From Frankiales bacterium (GTDB lineage Bacteria; Actinomycetota; Actinomycetes; JAFAQI01), in contig JAICXJ010000002.1 of the NCBI GenBank assembly GCA_025980465.1, positions 62,001 through 126,000 on the forward strand: DNA of 64,000 nucleotides, given 5' to 3'. A program made the position numbers and the translations under genes. The notes below the pieces were generated by a model. That model was not told the origin of the DNA, made no database searches, and saw only the letters and a program-made list of their open reading frames with translations. Positions 7,258-15,280 of the stretch are shown piece after piece. Positions within the stretch are counted from its first letter, which is position 1. Each line of letters opens with the position of its first letter.

Positions 7258-9680
7258 GGTGGGCGGCCGGGTTGCGCATGGCCGGTGTCGTCGTACTCAG
7301 CGCGGCGTTGTCGGTTGCCGGAGGTGCCGCGTCAGCCGGCAGCGCTCAGTCCGGGACCAGCCGGGGGAGTGGCGCGGCGACAGATCAGATCCGCGCCGGT
7401 CATGCTCGGATCGAGGTGCTGTCGCCGACGCTGATCCGGCTCGAGTACTCCAGCGATGACCGCTTCGAAAACCGGCCGACCATGGTCGCCCAGGACCGCT
7501 CGCCGATCCCGGGGTACACGACGACGAGGCGCCGCGGCGTACTGACCGTCCGCACCTCAGCGCTGGTGCTTCGTTATCGGGTGAGCGCCGGTGCGTTCAC
7601 CGCGAAGTCACTGACGGTCCGGCCGGTAGGCGGGGGGTGGACCGGGCATCCGCGATGGCGACCGACGACCGACCGCCGCAACCTCGGCGGTTGGACCCGC
7701 GCGCTGGACAACGACACCGGGCCGGTTGCACTGCATCCCGGGCTACTCAGTCGTTCCGGTTGGTCGCTGCTCAACGACACGCACGACGCCCTCCTAACGA
7801 GCAGCGCGCCGGGCTTCGCCGCCCGGCCGGCGACGTCGAGGTATCAGGACGGCTACTTCTTCGGTTATGGCCGTGACTTCCGACTTGCGCTCGCCGACCT
7901 GCGACGGCTCAGTGGGCCGGCTCCACTGCTGCCGCGCTCGGCGTTCGGCGTCTGGTTCTCGCGGTACTTTCCGTACCGCGCCAGCGACTACCACCGGTTG
8001 CTGAGGCAGTTCCGCTCGCACCGGGTGCCACTCGACACGCTGTCCATCGACACCGACTGGAAGCGGCAACCGAGCCCGCTGTCGGCGGTGCTCGCCGGCT
8101 CCGTCGTCGGTAGCCGTCGGGCTTACTCATGGAACGGATGGGAGTGGAACCGCACACTGTTCCCCCACCCGCACCAGACGCTCGCGTGGCTGCACCGTCA
8201 AGGGGTCGAGGTCGCGCTGAACATCCATCCTTCGATCGATAGCTCCGACCCGCAGTACGCCGCGACCATCGCGAAGACCGGACCGCTGCCCACCGATCTC
8301 AGTTGCACCGTCGAGCAGGTCGACCCGGCCGGCACGTGCCATGTCTTCGATCTCACCCAGGCTCGCCAGCTCGCGGCGTACTTCGCACTGCACGCGCCGA
8401 TCAAGGCTGACGGAGTCGACGAGTGGTGGCTCGACTGGTGCTGCGACGCGACGACTGCGAGCGCGCCCGGGCTCACCCCCGACACCTGGCTCAACCTTCA
8501 GTACACCAAGCACATCGACGTCCTGGGAGATCGCTGGCTGGTGCTGTCGCGCGTCGGTGGATCACACCAGGGCGGCGACACCAGAAGCGGACCGGGGCCC
8601 GGCATCTACGCCGAACACCGGTACGCCATCCACTTCACCGGTGACACCTGCGCGACGTGGCAGATGCTGGCGTTCGAGGCCCGCTTGACCGCCGAGGAAG
8701 GCAACGTCGGTCTGCCCTACGTGTCGCATGACATCGGCAGCTTCAACGGGGCACCGCACCACGGTCAGTGCAGCCCGACCGCTGCTGCGAGCGGCGCGAA
8801 GGACCCACCGCAGCTCTATGCCCGCTGGGTGCAGTTCGGCGCGCTGCAACCGATCCTGCGGTTGCACTCCAATCACGGCAACCGGTTGCCCTGGCAATAC
8901 CCGAAGCCGGCCGATCGTGCCGCGACCCGGGCGCTTCGGCTGCGCGTGTCGCTGGTGCCCTATCTGTACACGGTGGCGCGGACTGCCTACGACACCGGCC
9001 TGCCGATCACCCGCAGCCTGTACCTGCAGTGGCCGCGGCTGCAGGCGGCGTACCACCATCCGAGTGAGTACACGCTGGGAACAGACGTGCTGGTCCGGCC
9101 GGTGACCGCCGCCGGCAACCCGGCGCTCGCGACGGTATGGTTCCCCCCGGGCCGGTGGGTGGACTACTTCACCGGCACCACCTACGCCGGGCCGTCGACC
9201 CGTCGGTTGTCGGTGCCCCTCGATCAGATGCCGGTGTTCGTCCGTGCGGGTGGGGTCCTGCCCACCGAGTCGGCGCTGATACCCACCTCGCTGTCGGAGC
9301 CGGCGCAGCTCGCGCTCAGCGTTTATCCCGGCGCAGATGGCAGCTTCCGGCTCTACGACGATCACGGGACCGGCTTCGGCTACCGCCACCGTGCCGAGGT
9401 GTGGACCCGCCTCGTTCATCGGGTGATCGGCCGCGAGACGACGCTGCGGATCGCCGCGGCGCGTGGCCACTTCGCGGGAATGCGTCGGACCCGAAGCTGG
9501 ACGGTTCGGTTCGTCGGGGTGGCTCGCCCCACGGCGGCGACGGTCAACGGCGATCCGGTGGCATGGCGGTATGACCCGCACCGTCGCATCGCGACGGTTC
9601 AGACCGGCCGGCTCACCACCCGTCAGCCGGTTGAGGTACGGATGACCGCGTCGAGCGCATCAGGGTCGCGCGCCACGTAG
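7254..9680 (+). CDS. Secreted glycoside hydrolase family 31 (alpha-glucosidase/alpha-xylosidase type)
   Basis: An 808-residue protein. An N-terminal signal peptide (RWAAGLRMAGVVVLSAAL, cleavage near GAASA) is followed by the GH31 N-terminal beta-sandwich and a (beta/alpha)8 barrel. Family marks: SIDTDW; the nucleophile Asp in WWLDW (residue ~394); HFTGDTCATWQML; the acid/base Asp in SHDIGSF (~493); LYARWVQFGALQPILRLHSN; then VPYLYTVA. GTG at 7254 overlaps the TGA of the membrane GT gene. Export plus operon position imply trimming or recycling of an alpha-linked extracellular glycan. The 3' end overlaps the convergent ArsC-like gene by 58 bases. Substrate specificity is open; sulfoquinovosidase-type GH31 is possible but not shown. 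Confidence 0.9.
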   Translation: MRWAAGLRMAGVVVLSAALSVAGGAASAGSAQSGTSRGSGAATDQIRAGHARIEVLSPTLIRLEYSSDDRFENRPTMVAQDRSPIPGYTTTRRRGVLTVRTSALVLRYRVSAGAFTAKSLTVRPVGGGWTGHPRWRPTTDRRNLGGWTRALDNDTGPVALHPGLLSRSGWSLLNDTHDALLTSSAPGFAARPATSRYQDGYFFGYGRDFRLALADLRRLSGPAPLLPRSAFGVWFSRYFPYRASDYHRLLRQFRSHRVPLDTLSIDTDWKRQPSPLSAVLAGSVVGSRRAYSWNGWEWNRTLFPHPHQTLAWLHRQGVEVALNIHPSIDSSDPQYAATIAKTGPLPTDLSCTVEQVDPAGTCHVFDLTQARQLAAYFALHAPIKADGVDEWWLDWCCDATTASAPGLTPDTWLNLQYTKHIDVLGDRWLVLSRVGGSHQGGDTRSGPGPGIYAEHRYAIHFTGDTCATWQMLAFEARLTAEEGNVGLPYVSHDIGSFNGAPHHGQCSPTAAASGAKDPPQLYARWVQFGALQPILRLHSNHGNRLPWQYPKPADRAATRALRLRVSLVPYLYTVARTAYDTGLPITRSLYLQWPRLQAAYHHPSEYTLGTDVLVRPVTAAGNPALATVWFPPGRWVDYFTGTTYAGPSTRRLSVPLDQMPVFVRAGGVLPTESALIPTSLSEPAQLALSVYPGADGSFRLYDDHGTGFGYRHRAEVWTRLVHRVIGRETTLRIAAARGHFAGMRRTRSWTVRFVGVARPTAATVNGDPVAWRYDPHRRIATVQTGRLTTRQPVEVRMTASSASGSRAT

Positions 9681-9988
9681 GCGGTCCCGTCGTCGGTGAC
9701 CACCAATGGCCGCTGGATCAGCGCGGGGTTCGCGGCGAGCACCTCGATCCACTCGTCGCGGTGCGCGGCATCACGTGCGGTCGGGAGCGTGACGCCGGCT
9801 CCCGCGGAGTCCCCGCTGCGGCAGATGTCCCACGGCTCGAGGCCCAGTCGGGTGACAACGTCGCGGAGGTCCGCCGCCGACGGCGGTTCCTCGAGGTAGT
9901 AGCGCAGGTGGTAAGTGAGGCCGGCTTCGTCGAGCGCTTCCTTCGCGATCCGGCATTTCGAGCAACGAGGGTTGAACCACATCTCCAT
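9623..9988 (-). CDS. ArsC/Spx-family thioredoxin-fold protein (arsenate reductase-like)
   Basis: A 121-residue protein of the ArsC/Spx/YffB family. The N-terminal NPRCSKCRIAKEAL contains the conserved Cys next to Arg plus a second Cys three residues before it. The EPPSAADLRDVVTRLGLEPWD segment and the NPALIQRPLVV motif (the conserved RP of the family) follow. It probably acts as a glutaredoxin/mycoredoxin-type reductase or a regulator; arsenate as substrate is not implied, because no ars transporter or ArsR is nearby. It is monocistronic and its 3' end overlaps the GH31 gene antiparallel. Confidence 0.83.
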   Translation of the reverse strand: MEMWFNPRCSKCRIAKEALDEAGLTYHLRYYLEEPPSAADLRDVVTRLGLEPWDICRSGDSAGAGVTLPTARDAAHRDEWIEVLAANPALIQRPLVVTDDGTAYVARDPDALDAVIRTSTG

Positions 9989-10098
9989 GAGTCACACATC
10001 CTGGCAGGTCAGCCAGCAGCCTCCCAGCGGGAATTCAGATTCAGGTCAGGGTTGCTGAGCATGGTGGAGGGCAGCCACAGGGCGAGGAGACTGAGCAG

Positions 10099-11355
10099 AT
10101 GGAATTCGACCCGGACGCGACGCCGTTCGGCGAGGTCCGGCCCGACGATGGGTGGGCACTTCCTCCGCCGCCCGAGCCGAAGCCGGGCCGGCGGCTAGCA
10201 TCCGCCCTCGTCGTCCTCGCGCTCGGCGCGACCGGCGGCGCGCTGATCGGTCATGCGGCGTGGCGCGCGGTCGAGGCGAGGCCGACGTCGGGGTCGAGCA
10301 ACGGTGGGTTCGCTCCCAACGGGAGCAACGGTGACGGCTTCCCGTTCGGCGGCGGCTTCCTCGGCAACGGTGGGTCCGGAAACAGCAACACCAGTGACGG
10401 GCCGACGGATGCGGCGGCGATCGCGCGCGACGTCGATCCGGGCATCGTCGACATCACGACCACCCTGTCGAACGGTCAGGCTGCCGGCACCGGGATGGTG
10501 ATCACCCCGTCCGGTGAGGTGCTGACGAACAACCACGTCATCGACGGGGCGAACAGCATCAGCGTCCGGGATGTCGGCAACGGCCGGACCTACAACGCGA
10601 CCGTCGTCGGCTACGACCGCACCCAGGACATCGCGATCCTGCAGCTGAGCGCAGCGAGCGGGCTCTCGACCATCACGCCGGCGAGCTCGGAGCCGGCGAG
10701 TGGTGCTGCGGTCGTCGGGATCGGTAACGCCGGCGGCGTCGGTGGGACGCCGAGCTACGCCGGTGGGTCGATCACCCACACCGGCGCCACGATCACCGCC
10801 TCCGACCAGTACGACGGGACCTCCGAGCAGCTGAGCGGGTTGCTCGCGACTGACGCCGCCATCGAGTCGGGCGACTCCGGCGGCCCGCTGGTCAACACGT
10901 CGGGCGAGGTGGTCGGGATGGACACCGCCGCGACGGAGGGAGACGGCATCAACGGCTTCGGCATCGTCGGTCCCGGCGGCGCGACGGACCGCGGCTACGC
11001 AATCCCGATCGTGACGGCGTTGCAGATCGCTCGGCAGATCGAGAGCCGCCAGGCCTCAGACACGGTGCACATCGGGCCGACTGCGAAACTCGGCGTGTAC
11101 GTCAGTAGCGCCGACAGCGGTGCGCCCGGCGCCCAGATCGTGCAGCTCGAAAATGGCAGCCCCGCGGCGGCGGCCGGGCTGCAGCCCGGCGAGGTGATCA
11201 CCTCTATCAACGGCACCCCGGTGTCGTCGCCTAACGACCTCAGCGACGTGATCGCGACCCTCGCGCCGGACGACCGCGTCACCGTCACCTTCCTCAGCAC
11301 CGGCGGCGCGCGGTCCTCGGTGACCGCCACCCTCGGCACTGGCGCGCCGCAATAG
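10099..11355 (+). CDS. HtrA/DegP-like membrane-anchored serine protease with PDZ domain
   Basis: A 418-residue protein. A Pro-rich cytoplasmic N-terminus (PPPPEPKPGRR) precedes one transmembrane segment (LASALVVLALGATGGALIG, ~35-53) and a Gly/Asn/Ser-rich linker. Trypsin-like catalytic triad: His in NNHVIDGA (~146), Asp in TQDIAILQL (~177), Ser in ESGDSGGPLVN (~260). A single PDZ domain occupies ~330-415 (LGVYV..., PGEVITSINGTPV). This is the usual actinobacterial PepD/HtrA layout, acting on misfolded envelope proteins. GAGGAGA nine bases before ATG supports the start. It stands alone, with no linked two-component system. Confidence 0.92.
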   Translation: MEFDPDATPFGEVRPDDGWALPPPPEPKPGRRLASALVVLALGATGGALIGHAAWRAVEARPTSGSSNGGFAPNGSNGDGFPFGGGFLGNGGSGNSNTSDGPTDAAAIARDVDPGIVDITTTLSNGQAAGTGMVITPSGEVLTNNHVIDGANSISVRDVGNGRTYNATVVGYDRTQDIAILQLSAASGLSTITPASSEPASGAAVVGIGNAGGVGGTPSYAGGSITHTGATITASDQYDGTSEQLSGLLATDAAIESGDSGGPLVNTSGEVVGMDTAATEGDGINGFGIVGPGGATDRGYAIPIVTALQIARQIESRQASDTVHIGPTAKLGVYVSSADSGAPGAQIVQLENGSPAAAAGLQPGEVITSINGTPVSSPNDLSDVIATLAPDDRVTVTFLSTGGARSSVTATLGTGAPQ

Positions 11356-11439
11356 CAGCCCATGCCCGCGGGTGGGGTCACCGGGCCGGGCGGCGTGCCG
11401 GGGCTGTCAGCGCGGCCCGCCTTCACCCTCGACCGAGGG

Positions 11440-12106
11440 GTTTGGCGCGACGAAGGTCTCGGCGAGTTGGCTGCGGTCGAGCGGATCCTGCTGCTGGGAA
11501 TGGTGGAGTACGCCGTCCTCGCTCCGCCACGTTCGGTGCGGCGCTTGTGCTGCTGCTCGAGGGCTAGCGCGCGCAGCCCGGGCTGCTCCCGTCATGGGTC
11601 ATCGGCTACCGGCGGGCACGGTGGTCGCGCTGTCCCTACTCGGCGTGCGGCACCGGTTCCCGAGGCGCCGCGAGTGCGACGCGCTTCGGCGCGGGCTAGC
11701 GGGTGTCGTGAGCACCTGGCAGTTGCTTCGTACCCGTCGCGATGTCGCTGCCTTCGCCGGTATGACCTCGTACTGGGCGGCTGACATCGCGTCGTTCGGA
11801 GGGTGTCTGGTCATGGTCAACCATCGCGGGCTTCCGATTGCCGTGCTGACCGTCGGCTACGCGACCGAGTATGCGCTGACCCGACGAAGCCTGCCGCTCG
11901 CCGGCGCCGGCGCGGTCGAGGCGTTGCTGCCGTTCGCGATGAGCGGGGTGTCGCGGCCGCTCGTGGCGGCGCTCGTGGCGGTGTTCGTCTATCGGCTGGT
12001 CAACCTCTGGCTCGCCCTCGTCCCAGCCGCCTTCGCACTCCGGCACCTCCGCGGTGCCTCCGCCCCGGCCCGCCAGGCCGCAGTGGCGAACATTCTCTCG
12101 CAGTAG
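11440..12106 (+). pseudogene. Decayed UPF0104/LPG-synthase-TM-like membrane protein gene
   Basis: Only the 3' half reads as protein. From ~11730 the frame gives SYWAADIASFGGCLVM...LPLAGAGAVEALLPFAM...AALVAVFVYRLVNLWLALVP, which matches the C-terminal half of UPF0104 (lysylphosphatidylglycerol-synthase transmembrane region) proteins, including the PlaGxGxvEA turn and the YRl..Wl..vP end. Upstream, hydrophobic pieces lie in different frames (ERILLLGMVEY in one, ATFGAALVLLLEG in another), broken by stops, so at least two frameshifts are implied. The conserved N-terminal half is missing. The stretch 11356-11440 holds no recognisable feature. A short functional product starting inside the frame cannot be excluded. 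Confidence 0.6.
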
Positions 12107-12123
12107 GCGAGTGTTCCCACGGG

Positions 12124-13188
12124 TCAGTTGGTGCGGCGGGTGACCCACCAGAAGCAGCCGATGCCAGATAGCAGTGCGAGGCCGACGAAGACTGCAGCTT
12201 CGAGCCACTGCAGCGTCCAGTACCGATCCCCGGGGAGGTAGCTGACCGCGAGCCGGAAGGCGTGTGCCGCCTTGTCCATGCAGGCTTGGCTGGCGCCGTT
12301 GGCGGGCGTGGGGACGGCGACCGCGTGGTGCAGCCCGGGTCCGGGGATCGACCCGACTGGCCGGTTGGCGAGGCTCGGGCAGTAGTCACGAACGAAGGCG
12401 CTGCGCTGCGCCAGGCTCGCCGGCTGCCCGGCTGCTGTGAGGAGGTGGGTCGACAGCGTCCAGGAGCTCGGCGGCCCGCTGCCTTGGGCGACGACGGTTG
12501 GCGCGCCGCCGTTCAGCGACGCGATGCCGAACTGGTCGGCGCTCCCGAGCGACTCGCTGTGGGTGACCGGCGTGAGCAGGTGCGGTCGAACCCAGCTCTG
12601 GACGGCCACCCGCGCGAAGATGAACACCCCCAGCGTGGTGGCCATCGCCGGGACGGTACGCCGGACGATCGCTCCGATCAGTGCGCCGGCCGCGAACCCG
12701 AACAGCGCGTATCCGATGGGAACGACGTCTCTGCGGTCGAACACCCCGTACTGGTTGCTCGCGAGCGGGTCGAGAGCCCGGTACCACCACGTGATCGTGA
12801 GTGTCAGCAGCCCGGCGATCAGCACAGTGCCGAGCGCTCCCATTACGAGCTTCGTGATCGTCCATCGGGTGCGTGAGACCGTTTGGGTCCACACCAGCCG
12901 GAACGTGCCGGTCTCCAGTTCGCGGGTCAGCAGCGGCGCGCCCCAGAACATGCCGAGCAGGGCCGGGACGACCCGCGCAACTATCGAAAGCGTCCGGTCC
13001 ATGAAGTGGTCGTGGGACAGGAATTGCTGGTTGGCCAGCGCGCACCCGATGTGGCAATGCGCGACAAGGCTGTGGAACAGGTGCGAGAGGTGGACCCCTG
13101 TGATGGCGGCGACAAGTGCGAAGGCGGCCAACGCCGCGGCCGCGAACAGGGTCTGGGGCCGGGTCTGCACCCACGCGAAGCGGGTCAT
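12124..13188 (-). CDS. ABC transporter permease (ABC-2 type)
   Basis: A 354-residue polytopic membrane protein. The first transmembrane segment (TLFAAAALAAFALVAAITG) follows a short cytoplasmic end; a large external loop of ~60 residues comes before LSIVARVVPALLGMFWGAPLL and the ELETGTFRLVWTQTVSRTRW segment characteristic of ABC-2 permeases of the YtrF/NatB kind. Further membrane spans follow, then a long external region (~200-320) before the last span (VGLALLSGIGCFWWV). It overlaps the ATPase gene by ATGA and ends the GntR-ATPase-permease operon. Export or resistance to a membrane-active compound is the usual role; the substrate is unknown. Confidence 0.85.
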   Translation of the reverse strand: MTRFAWVQTRPQTLFAAAALAAFALVAAITGVHLSHLFHSLVAHCHIGCALANQQFLSHDHFMDRTLSIVARVVPALLGMFWGAPLLTRELETGTFRLVWTQTVSRTRWTITKLVMGALGTVLIAGLLTLTITWWYRALDPLASNQYGVFDRRDVVPIGYALFGFAAGALIGAIVRRTVPAMATTLGVFIFARVAVQSWVRPHLLTPVTHSESLGSADQFGIASLNGGAPTVVAQGSGPPSSWTLSTHLLTAAGQPASLAQRSAFVRDYCPSLANRPVGSIPGPGLHHAVAVPTPANGASQACMDKAAHAFRLAVSYLPGDRYWTLQWLEAAVFVGLALLSGIGCFWWVTRRTN

Positions 13189-14081
13189 GGTGCCATCGCG
13201 AGTCGGCTGACAGGTGCGCCGGCGCCGTCGCGTGCTTGGCGCATGTAGGCGAGCACCAGGTCATCGAGAGTCAGCGGCGTCACGGTCCAGGCCGGATCGA
13301 TGATCGGGCCGTCGGTGCGGACCACGATCGTGCTCTGGCGCACGGCGTGGCTCGCCTCGATCACCATCAGGTTGCCGGGCATCGTCGAGGGATCTCGTCG
13401 TGGCCCACTGAGCCTTCGATGCGACGCGAGCAGCGAGTCGACGTCACCGCTGACCGCAACCCGTCCCGAGACGAGGAGGACCAGATAGTCACAGACCCGC
13501 TCGAGGTCGGCAATGAGATGCGACGACAGCACCACGCTGACCTGCCGGCTGGCCACGATCTCCATCAGCGTGGAAAGAAACTCCCGCCGAGCGAGCGGAT
13601 CGAGACTGGCGACCGGCTCGTCGAGGAGCAGCAGCTCCGGCCGCTTCGCCACGGCCAGGGTGAGGGCGAGCTGGGCCCGCTGTCCGCCTGAGAGGGTGCC
13701 CGCCCGTTGCCTCACGTCGAGCTCCAGCTCGCTGATCCGGCTGGAGGCGAATTCGTCATCCCAGGCCGGGTTGAGCCATCGACCCATCTGCAAATGTGCG
13801 GCGACCGTCAGCCGGTCGTAAGTCGGACTGTCCTGGGCCAGAAAGCCGACGCGGGCCAGCGCCTCCGGCCCCGAGCCCGGTCGGGCGCCGAGCACCGAGA
13901 TGGTGCCGGCGCTCGGTGCCAGCAGCCCAACGGCGAGGTGCAACAAGGTGGACTTTCCGGCGCCGTTCGGCCCGACCAGCCCGACCACCCGGCCGGTGGG
14001 GATCGACAGCGAGCAGTCGCTCAACGCCCATTTCCCGCCGTATCGCTTGCCCAGCCGGCTGGCTTCCAGCGCCGCGGTCAT
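13185..14081 (-). CDS. ABC transporter ATP-binding protein
   Basis: A 298-residue protein with a complete nucleotide-binding domain: Walker A GPNGAGKST (~37-45), Q-loop FLAQD, signature LSGGQRAQLAL, Walker B LLLLDEPVASLD and switch His in SSHLIADLE. A C-terminal ~80-residue extension contains the conserved DDLVLAYMR end often found in YtrB/CcmA-type exporters. It energises the ABC-2 permease encoded immediately downstream (ATGA overlap) and is itself coupled by ATGA to the GntR gene upstream. Confidence 0.93.
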   Translation of the reverse strand: MTAALEASRLGKRYGGKWALSDCSLSIPTGRVVGLVGPNGAGKSTLLHLAVGLLAPSAGTISVLGARPGSGPEALARVGFLAQDSPTYDRLTVAAHLQMGRWLNPAWDDEFASSRISELELDVRQRAGTLSGGQRAQLALTLAVAKRPELLLLDEPVASLDPLARREFLSTLMEIVASRQVSVVLSSHLIADLERVCDYLVLLVSGRVAVSGDVDSLLASHRRLSGPRRDPSTMPGNLMVIEASHAVRQSTIVVRTDGPIIDPAWTVTPLTLDDLVLAYMRQARDGAGAPVSRLAMAP

Positions 14082-14476
14082 GCCACGCCCTCCGTGAGGC
14101 AGTTTCGGACCGCCGTGCGGTAGATCGCCTCGATCTCCTCGATAGCCAGGCCGGCCTCGCGCGCCGAGCGCAGCCAGGTCGACATCGACCTGCGGAACTT
14201 CTCCTGCGCGGCGGGATCGGTCCGCGGCAGTTGCCCGACGACGAAGGTGCCGAGGCCCGGCCGGGCCCGCACCAGTCCCTCGCGTTCCAGGTCGCGATAC
14301 GCCTTCAACACGGTGTTGGGGTTGATCGCGAGGGATGCGACGACCTGAGCCGCTGTCGGGAGCCGATCGCCGGGCTCGAGCAGGCCGAGCTGCAGCGCTT
14401 GATGGACCTGCTGCACCAGCTGGAGGTAGGTCGCGACACCCGAGGAGGGATCCAGGTGGAACTCGATCACTTCCAT
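14078..14476 (-). CDS. GntR-family regulator, YtrA subfamily
   Basis: A 132-residue protein. Residues 1-75 form a winged helix-turn-helix (YLQLVQQVHQALQLGLLEPGDRLPTAAQV...NTVLKAYRDLEREGLV). The short C-terminal two-helix part (~45 residues) defines the YtrA subfamily, which usually represses the adjacent ABC transporter operon. A perfect inverted repeat lies 2 bases upstream of its ATG and is the obvious autoregulatory site. Confidence 0.92.
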   Translation of the reverse strand: MEVIEFHLDPSSGVATYLQLVQQVHQALQLGLLEPGDRLPTAAQVVASLAINPNTVLKAYRDLEREGLVRARPGLGTFVVGQLPRTDPAAQEKFRRSMSTWLRSAREAGLAIEEIEAIYRTAVRNCLTEGVA

Positions 14477-14478
14477 CT

Positions 14479-14500
14479 TTCCACTAATAAGTTAGTGGAA
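14479..14500. promoter_or_regulatory. Operator palindrome for the YtrA-type regulator
   Basis: TTCCACTAA-N4-TTAGTGGAA, a perfect 9-base inverted repeat with a 4-base spacer. It directly abuts the start codon of the GntR gene and is unusually AT-rich for the region. Binding here would block initiation of the three-gene operon. The distance to the ATG leaves little room for a leader, so the transcript may be leaderless or start inside the site. Confidence 0.7.
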
Positions 14501-14541
14501 GGATGGATCGGGGCTACGCCGTTGTCAACAGGGCCCGGTGG

Positions 14542-15159
14542 CTAGCCGGCCGACTCGCCGCGAGGGCCGAGGAGGGCCAGGGCGGCGCCGACCGCCTCCT
14601 CGGTGATGGCGTGCAGGTCGCCTCCTTCCTCGAGGACGGCGACAGCGAGCTCACGAAGTCCGCCGAGGAGGATCGCGGCGCGAGCCTCCGACGCCGGCTC
14701 GACGCCGGCGCGGCGCATCTCGGCGGTGCTGGTCAGCGTGGTGATCAGTGAGGTGAACGCCCGCATCGATGACCGCTGCGCCTGAGCTGCTCGGCCGCCG
14801 AGCGAGGTGAACTCGCGGACCCAGCTGATGCCGAGCTCAGGCTCGGCGGCGATCGAGTCGATCCAGGCGGTCACGCCGGCGCGCACCTGCTCGTCCCACG
14901 TGCCGGCGGCGGAGATGGCGGCGGCGATGCTGGCCATCGTCTGGCGGTTTTGTTCGTGCAGCAGTGCGAAGAAGCAGTCGTCCTTGGTCTGGAACACCTC
15001 ATAGAAGGTCCGACGGGAGGTGCGCGCGTGGGCGACGATGTCGGCGATCTTGGTGTCGCGGTAGCCCCGTGCCTTGATCGACTCGGCGAGGCCGGCCAGC
15101 AGCCGGTCGCGGGAGGAGACGGCTGTCCCCGGCTGGTCGGTTACGACGGCCTTGGTCAC
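14542..15159 (-). CDS. TetR-family transcriptional regulator
   Basis: A 205-residue protein. The N-terminal helix-turn-helix lies at residues ~17-65 (RDRLLAGLAESIKARGYRDTKIADIVAHARTSRRTFYEVF, then KDDCFFAL), followed by an all-helical ligand/dimer domain of usual size. It starts with GTG at 15159 and is transcribed divergently from the P450. The intergenic region contains a GGTAC-N6-GTACC palindrome that recurs before the monooxygenase operon at 20564, so this is the best candidate to control both. The ligand is likely a substrate or CoA ester of the P450/monooxygenase pathway; that is inference. Confidence 0.92.
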   Translation of the reverse strand: MTKAVVTDQPGTAVSSRDRLLAGLAESIKARGYRDTKIADIVAHARTSRRTFYEVFQTKDDCFFALLHEQNRQTMASIAAAISAAGTWDEQVRAGVTAWIDSIAAEPELGISWVREFTSLGGRAAQAQRSSMRAFTSLITTLTSTAEMRRAGVEPASEARAAILLGGLRELAVAVLEEGGDLHAITEEAVGAALALLGPRGESAG

Positions 15160-15220
15160 CGGGTCCTCGCCTCTCGGCCTCGCTGCTTGTCGATCCGGAT
15201 GCGAGGCGGTACGGTGCCAT

Positions 15221-15236
15221 GGTACTCATCAGTACC
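15221..15236. promoter_or_regulatory. Palindrome GGTAC-N6-GTACC between tetR and P450
   Basis: GGTACTCATCAGTACC sits in the 121-base divergent spacer, 45 bases before the P450 GTG and 62 bases from the TetR start. With flanks it reads ATGGTACT-N5-GTACCG, the same as the site at 20562-20580. A further GGTAC half-site lies at 15208-15212. Confidence 0.65.
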
Positions 15237-15280
15237 GCTCATCGCTATTGGTCTGATCGCTGCAACGGAGGTTCCGGGGC

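Noticed and set aside
9623-9988. Arsenate resistance locus
   Set aside because: The ArsC-like protein stands alone; no ArsR, arsenite pump or second reductase is nearby, and the fold also serves Spx/YffB-type roles.
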